Assembly: GCA_025093555.1 (NCBI GenBank)
Contig: JAIWNF010000052.1
Coordinates: forward strand, 1 to 64,000
Origin: Circinella umbellata
Lineage: Eukaryota; Mucoromycota; Mucoromycetes; Mucorales; Lichtheimiaceae
Direction of reading: 5' to 3'
Length of the DNA: 64,000 nt
Positions within the stretch are counted from its first letter, which is position 1; each line of letters begins with the position of its first letter. A program made the translations under genes and the position numbers. The notes below the pieces were generated by a model. The model did not search any database, was not told the origin of the DNA, and was given only the letters and a program-made list of their open reading frames with translations. Below are positions 58,763-64,000 of this stretch, one piece after another.

Positions 58763-60050
58763 AAAAATAAAGGGTTGTTTTAATAAAATGTGATGTATAA
58801 GTTGGGTTGGATAGTGGATGGGGAAGAAAGTGAACCATTTTTTATGTAGTTTTTTTTATTATATTATAATGAAAATAAACGATGATGGCCAATTTTCATG
58901 ATTTTATTTTTATTTTTGCAAGGGTAGTTGGAAGTACTATGCCACAAGCTATGTTACTAAATTGATTGAATCTTTCCTTCTTGATATCTAGCACGTTTGA
59001 ATAGCTTTTTATTCTTATTTTTTAAGCCGTTTTGTGTTATAGCCAAAAAAGGATGATCTGTTAGTTTGTCGTGTTACAAGATGGAGGAACGAAAAAAAAA
59101 ATATAATGTATATCAATGGAAATAATCTATTTGTGCAAGATAAATCGTTGACATACATACAAATGAGAAAAACTAGCAAAAAGTCCATTTTTCAATTTTT
59201 TTCAACAGACAGCATTGCCACACAGGTTTATAAAATCTGTAATTATTCTTTTGTTCGTTGCAAGAAAGGAGAGCGTTAGAACAGAATTGACAAGGCAATA
59301 AAAAGAAAAATATGAGAACGAAAAATATGTAAAAAAAAAAGTATTTTGAGTATCTTTTGACAATCTCAGAACAGTTATACATAAGCAAGCATAGTATACA
59401 TTATAAGATGAGAAGAAACAAACTGTCAAAAAAAGCGTTGGCAGTCATGTTAACACATCCTGCGGCTGTTGGAACTATTCAGTTGTACCACATGTTTCAA
59501 ATTGTCGAACCCAAAATCTTTCAATCACCAAGGGTGTTGAGAAAAGTTGAGATTTTGCAAAACGAATATAAATGATAATGAATGTAGTAGCTGACATGTT
59601 ATCATGATTATTTATGTATCCAGATTTGCCTGTTCCAATTTTCCTTATACATGTTCATGAAAAAATCCCGGATAAAAAAAGTGTGATGAAAATGAAAAGC
59701 AACAACTCGATGTACTGCTGATGGTTAAATAAAATTATGTGTATTTTAATTTACAAGAACATCATTCACTGTTCCACAAATTATTCCAAGTTAGTAGCAG
59801 ATAACGGCAATATTAACTTTAACTCGTACAACACTTTATTATACCATGTTTTGTTCATATAATAACTGTTTTTTTTTATCTGGGAAAAGTGTACGATTAA
59901 GGGTTGAGAAAATAGGGTAGCATGGCAACATGTACCAGAAACAAATTAAAGACAGTCATGGAGGATAAAGAGTAGCAGAATTTTTCGTTGCACGCTACGC
60001 GGAGGTTGGTACTTTCCGGCACTACCAATTCTACACAAGGAATAATGGAA
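58763..60050. other. Element interior, mostly non-coding
   Basis: Resumes the DNA interrupted by the nested element. The only notable frame is 59357-59575. Confidence 0.4.
59357..59575 (+). other. Small open frame inside the composite element, unrecognised
   Basis: A 72-codon frame: KMRRNKLSKKALAVMLTHPA, AVGTIQLYHMFQIVEPKIFQ, SPRVLRKVEILQNEYK, stop. The basic N-terminus and natural amino-acid mix suggest a gene fragment; no family recognised. Confidence 0.25.
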
Positions 60051-60287
60051 GGTCCAACAACAATTACACGTGCGCAAGCTTCTTGTATCTTTTATGGTGA
60101 ATCTATCAAAGCTGAAAACGAGAGGGAATGCGAAAGACGGCTCGACGATCTTGTAGAGCTCGACATTTGCTACCTAGATAATGATCCTACAGAACCATTC
60201 GTCGTTGCAAAAATCAAAATTCAAGAATTTCCGCATCGTTATAAATTATATTCTCGGACAACATCGTCCTCTCTACATGTGCCCTAG
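60030..60287 (+). pseudogene. FYGE-motif domain, copy B
   Basis: The open frame includes TITRAQASCIFYGESIKAEN, ERECERRLDDLVELDICYLD, NDPTEPFVVAKIKIQEFPHR and YKLYSRTTSSSLHVP before the stop at 60285-60287. It is homologous to copy A at 55565-55735 and unbroken over the shared part. It may be the 5' portion of a second recombinase-like gene whose remaining exons have been lost. Family and function unknown. Direct orientation relative to copy A suggests an internal duplication, or two related insertions, within the element. Confidence 0.45.
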
Positions 60288-61110
60288 TTCATTAAGGGAA
60301 GCCGATCCACTTTCAGTAAAGTGTTATTGTTGAAATGTCATTGTAAAGTCGGGATTTTAGGAAATAAAATATAATCAGAATTTTGTAATCAATTTCATCA
60401 CTTGGTTTAAAAGAACACAAAGTTGGACGCTGTGATGTGGGAAGTCAGTGCGCTAACTTCTTGTAAACTATGTGAAGTTGTTTTAGTCTTTTCATTTCTT
60501 TTTGTGGTTGATGTAATGATATGGACCATTACGACGATATACAACCCATACCATAGATGAACAACATGCATACCCGCGGTTACGACGGGTAGACGATAGC
60601 ATGGTTGAGCACATGGGTTGGATAGGGAAATATTAAAAATATATATTTCAAATAGAAATGTAGATCATTGATATTTGTATAGAAGTATAATTACTACTTG
60701 TATAATTACCTCTGATATTTTTTATGTATAAAAAGAAGTCATTTTAATATATAGGATATCCTCCATCGTTTCATTCTTCATATATTCGACCCATATCTTT
60801 TGACTCTTACTTCGTTCATACTTACTCACATTCTATCTAACCGCACAATTACAGTTGAACGCGTTGAAAAATGGACGGACTATATCTCTTTTCTATTTTA
60901 TCTCCTCTTGCTTCTCCTTTATCTTCTATATATTTTTATATGGATCTTATTCCAGGTCTAAAATTTTTTCGTCTTATGTAAGACATCATCAATGTCTTTT
61001 TTTCTCTGCTTCTCTTCCCCCGAAACAAATTATGTTCAACCAAGCTATTTTTTTCACCCATTAAAAATATATAAAGTCTTTTCTCTCTCTCCCTTTCTTT
61101 AAAAAAAGAT
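60288..61110. other. Element interior, no gene recognised
   Basis: AT-rich. A promoter-like stretch (TATATAT near 60642, pyrimidine tracts 60770-60960) and short open frames only. Confidence 0.4.
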
Positions 61111-61122
61111 AGATAGTGAAAA

Positions 61123-61200
61123 AACTAGACGGGGTGGACGGAGTGAAAAAACAGACGGAGTGGACGGACGGGGTGGACGGGGTGGACGGGGTGAAAAAAA
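61123..61200. repeat. GGACGGGGTG minisatellite at the right inner junction
   Basis: Units of GGACGGGGT with GGACGGAGT and GGACGGACGG variants; the complement of the CACCCCGTCC repeat at 55441-55500. The right inverted arm begins within it. Confidence 0.75.
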
Positions 61201-62898
61201 AGCTTGCAAGCTAAATGAAGACCATTTTGGACATTATTTTCATGAAGTTTCGACAATTAACTTATAATAGAAAGAAAAGAAACATTTTACTTACCTTTTA
61301 TACTTACGATTATTTTCTTACTGTGTTTATTAATACCTGTTGCGGTTATGAGCTTACAGGTTCTCTTTTCTACGACACTTATCTAAACACCTATGTGAAT
61401 GAGTTACAAACCCAATAAAATCTGTAGGTTTTACATTATTACATGCTTCACGGATTCTTGTTGATAAGGTCTCTTGCTGTAAAAATCGTTGGCGTTTGAT
61501 CTTGCTCTTTGCAACAGAATAAAATTGTTCTATTGGGTTAAGCTCAGGAGAATATGGAGGAAGATATGCACATCGATATCCACGATACTCAACATATTTT
61601 GCAATATCATTAGAAGTGTGTATCGGGGCGTTGTCCATAATCAAATAATGTCCTTTCATATGCGGATGTTTATCCATTTCATCTAATGTTTCCTTCAAAA
61701 AGCTGATGTAGTGACCTGTAACAGTTCCAGTACTCAGAATTCCAAATTCTTGACCAGCCTTATTCTCTTCTTACTAGGACTAGGTATTCTCACACTAACT
61801 TTGATTAATCCTGAAGCAGAGATGGCTCCTAATACCGTGGTAGTTTTTGCTCTTGTAGTTGGTACAGTTACAATAGCAGGAGTACCCACTGTTGACCAAG
61901 CTCTTGTGCGTTTCATATTTATATGGAATGGTGATTCATCAAGAAATACGCAGTTAGTCAAGAAATTCATATCTGTTTCATCCCATTCTCGAACACGATC
62001 ATGACGATCATTAATCTTATCTGGACTATTTCTTTCAACAGAGTGAAACTCTGCTTTTTTCAATGATAAGTTGCATTCTGCCCTCATAAAAGTATGCACT
62101 GTGCTACGGGAGACTTTTAGATCATTAAGCCTAAACTCATACATTAAATGCTCAGTTATATCCGCAATTGCAGCAGAGGGATTAGAATCAACATACTTAA
62201 TAACTGTCATTTTGTGCTCCTCATTAAGAATACATCTACGGCCTTGTTTCTTACTATCAAAGATCGAATCCGGATCCTCTTCATACTGCTTTGCCCATCT
62301 CTGTGCAGCACGAACATGTATACCTAGCTGTTTTGCAGCTGCTGAAGCACTCAAACACTTATCAATCTTAAGTCTGAAAAATCTAGCCTTTTCTTGATTA
62401 GTATAGCGAGTATATGTACGTTTTTCAGTTATTTCTCTCATATCCGAGTCTTCGCCCCTTTGCTCTCTTTCATAATCTAAATGTTGTACATTGACTTGTG
62501 CAGTACTCGTAGAATTTACATTCTGCAAATACTCGGTGTGTGATGTAAGTGATTCTAATGCATAAAGGTTTTGATCGACAATGTAATCCATTGGCTCAGG
62601 CCTGCCATTCTCATCAACAGCATTTCCCTGCCCATCTTCATAAAAAAATTGTACCATGATGTATAGTTTCAATGATGTATAGTTTTGATTGTAAAGTTGT
62701 GAGAAAAAATAAAAAAATAAAAATGCTGGTGTCCTATAATATTTATATTTTCTCGAGTGCCAAGCGTTTGAACTTTTCAATTACTCAGCGACAAGATTTT
62801 CAAAAAATGCGGCTTTAATTTTAGAGCATGTGACATTAATTTTGTTGCCAAGCGACATTGATTTCTACTAGCTGCGACATTACTTTTCGGAAACCCTG
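61174..62898 (-). repeat. Right inverted arm of the composite element
   Basis: Mirror image of 53745-55469 with the same length and the same open frames on the opposite strand, implying a recent duplication or gene conversion. Outer end AAACCCTG at 62891-62898, then TA. Confidence 0.8.
61354..62657 (-). CDS. Tc1/mariner DD34E transposase (right copy)
   Basis: Mirror copy of the gene at 53986-55289: ATG at 62657, stop at 61354, the same DDE residues, and the same frame change, at 61716-61774 (59-bp candidate intron). The encoded frames match the left copy residue for residue over the listed segments. Two identical potentially active genes facing inwards could supply transposase for the outer ends. 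Confidence 0.82.
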
Positions 62899-63221
62899 TA
62901 AAAACAATCAATCATTGTTCATCCAAAACAAGAAAGATCGGTTGAATTATTGTTTACGTCCGAAACGATTATGGCTGAACGTATTGCCGTGGAAAGGAGA
63001 CATAATTGTACCACCTCAACAAAAAAAAATAACCATTGTTTGCCCTTTTTAAATATCTGCATATGCAGCATTATTATTATTATTTTTGTGGTTTAAAAAG
63101 AAAAGGAAAGACAAAGATACATGGAAAAAGAAAAGCAAATTTTATAAAGAATTTAACAAGCAAGGGTGATCTTTATACGTTATAATTGATTGTAGACATT
63201 CTTCTTTTTTTATGTTTGTAC
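62899..63221. other. Intergenic between the element and SDH1
   Basis: Begins with the flanking TA. No gene recognised; 3' flank of the SDH flavoprotein gene. Confidence 0.5.
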
Positions 63222-64000
63222 TTAGTAAACACGAGCAAAAGGTGGGACAGGCTTACATTCTTCTTCATCAAGAGTGTTAGCTTCAACAGCACGGTAGCTG
63301 AGCTTAACCTCACCAGTTTCCTGGTCTTGCCATGAGATGGTGTGCTTCATCCAGTTTTCGTCATCACGCTAAATTATTCATTCAAGAGTTCATGTATTAG
63401 CAACAGAAAAGAAAAATATTATATGCTTATAATGTCGTCAACTTACGTCGGGAGTGTCATCACGAGCATGAGCACCTCGAGATTCGGTACGGACAGCAGC
63501 GGAGTGCATGGTTTGAGAAGCACAAGTCAACAAGTTTTGCAATTCAAGAGTTTCAGTCAAATCAGTGTTCCAGATCATACCACGGTCAGTGGTCTTGACA
63601 TCAGCAAAAGTCTTCCAAACCTTATCAATCTTTTCGACACCTAGTCATAACGTATCCACATAAGCCAGTAATAAATGATTAGTAAAACCTATATATATGC
63701 TTGATATACACAAAATATAAAATTCCAATTCTCTCCACTATAATCAATTTAATTTACCTTGATCCAAAGTCTCTTGAGTACGGAAGACAGCAGCATCGGC
63801 TTGCATAGTCTTTTGCATGTCCAAACGAATTTCAGCGGTAGTCTTATTACCATCAGCATTACGTAACTTATCCAAGTTAGCGATGGTGGCGGAACCAGCA
63901 TCAGCAGCAAAAGGCTTCAAGGGAGTACCAGGTTCTAAAGTTTCGGCAATGTGATGTGCAACAGCACGACCGAAGACGACGATATCCAAGAGAGAGTTTG
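63222..64000 (-). CDS. SDH1: Succinate dehydrogenase flavoprotein subunit, C-terminal part
   Basis: The visible exons are 63758-64000 (continuing beyond the right edge), 63447-63640 and 63222-63368 on the minus strand. They encode [85 protein letters not shown] and VPPFARVY, stop. These are the C-terminal helical and capping regions of SdhA/Sdh1, including the conserved SRGAHxRxD segment. Sdh1 carries covalent FAD in mitochondrial complex II and oxidises succinate to fumarate. The FAD-binding N-terminal part lies outside the window. Codon use is strongly biased, as expected for a highly expressed gene. Confidence 0.93.

Larger units (their letters stand above)
53745..62898. mobile_element. 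9154-bp composite Tc1/mariner element with long inverted arms
   Basis: The left end CAGGGTTTCCGAAAAGTAAT at 53745 is mirrored at the right end 62898, and each is flanked on the outside by TA, the Tc1/mariner target duplication. The two arms (53745-about 55469 and about 61174-62898) are mirror images with no length difference: paired coordinates always sum to 116643. Each arm holds a transposase gene. Neither arm has an inner copy of the terminal repeat, so the only usable ends are the outer ones. The interior carries serine-recombinase-like and FYGE-domain genes and a nested TIR element. Confidence 0.8.

Overview
The window is nuclear DNA from a fungus, most likely an early-diverging Mucoromycota species of Mucorales type. 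This rests on very AT-rich intergenic DNA full of poly(A/T), (TA)n, (TG)n and (GA)n tracts, many short GT-AG introns of about 50-150 bp, and proteins with Asn/Gln/Ser homopolymers. Fungal families are present (Zn2Cys6 regulator, RSC9, PDX1-type E3-binding protein, SH3 polarity protein, ISD11, YAE1), as are KDZ and Tc1/mariner transposases. The species cannot be named from sequence alone.

Layout. 1-7.6 kb is a segmental duplication of the ALG1 mannosyltransferase locus. One copy runs off the left edge with an intact visible frame (98-1207); the second (4695-6786) has many frameshifts. Remnants of a KDZ-type transposase lie between them. 8.2-21.4 kb holds ordinary housekeeping genes: a SAM methyltransferase with an N-myristoylation-type start, a GPS2-like corepressor candidate, ISD11 and YAE1 facing each other tail to tail (both iron-sulfur proteins), an ADP-ribosylglycohydrolase homologue with altered metal-site motifs, and an unrecognised 192-residue protein. 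22.6-34.7 kb is an apparent gentisate catabolic cluster made of two divergent pairs: gentisate 1,2-dioxygenase with an aromatic FAD monooxygenase, then a fumarylpyruvate-hydrolase-like protein with a Zn2Cys6 regulator, followed by a GFA-domain protein. 35.4-53 kb holds a Mus7/Mms22-like candidate, RSC9, an SH3 polarity protein and PDX1. 63.2-64 kb is the 3' end of the succinate dehydrogenase flavoprotein gene, cut by the right edge.

The most unusual object is 53745-62898, a 9154-bp unit bounded by TA dinucleotides. It has two mirror-image arms of about 1.7 kb, each carrying a complete-looking Tc1/mariner DD34E transposase gene. Neither arm has an inner terminal repeat, so only the outer ends look mobilisable and the whole behaves as one long-TIR element. 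Its 5.7-kb interior carries a serine-recombinase-like gene, two diverged copies of an unrecognised FYGE-motif domain, a nested 1400-bp TIR element with an 8-bp target duplication, and a CCCCGTCC minisatellite at both inner junctions.

How the genes work together. The monooxygenase would make gentisate from a hydroxybenzoate, the dioxygenase would open the ring, and the FAH-family hydrolase would cleave the product towards fumarate and pyruvate. The PDX1 and SDH1 genes in the same window act on that central metabolism, but nothing in the sequence links them to the cluster. Exon boundaries were placed by eye from splice signals and reading-frame continuity. All spliced gene models with a visible start and stop are multiples of three.
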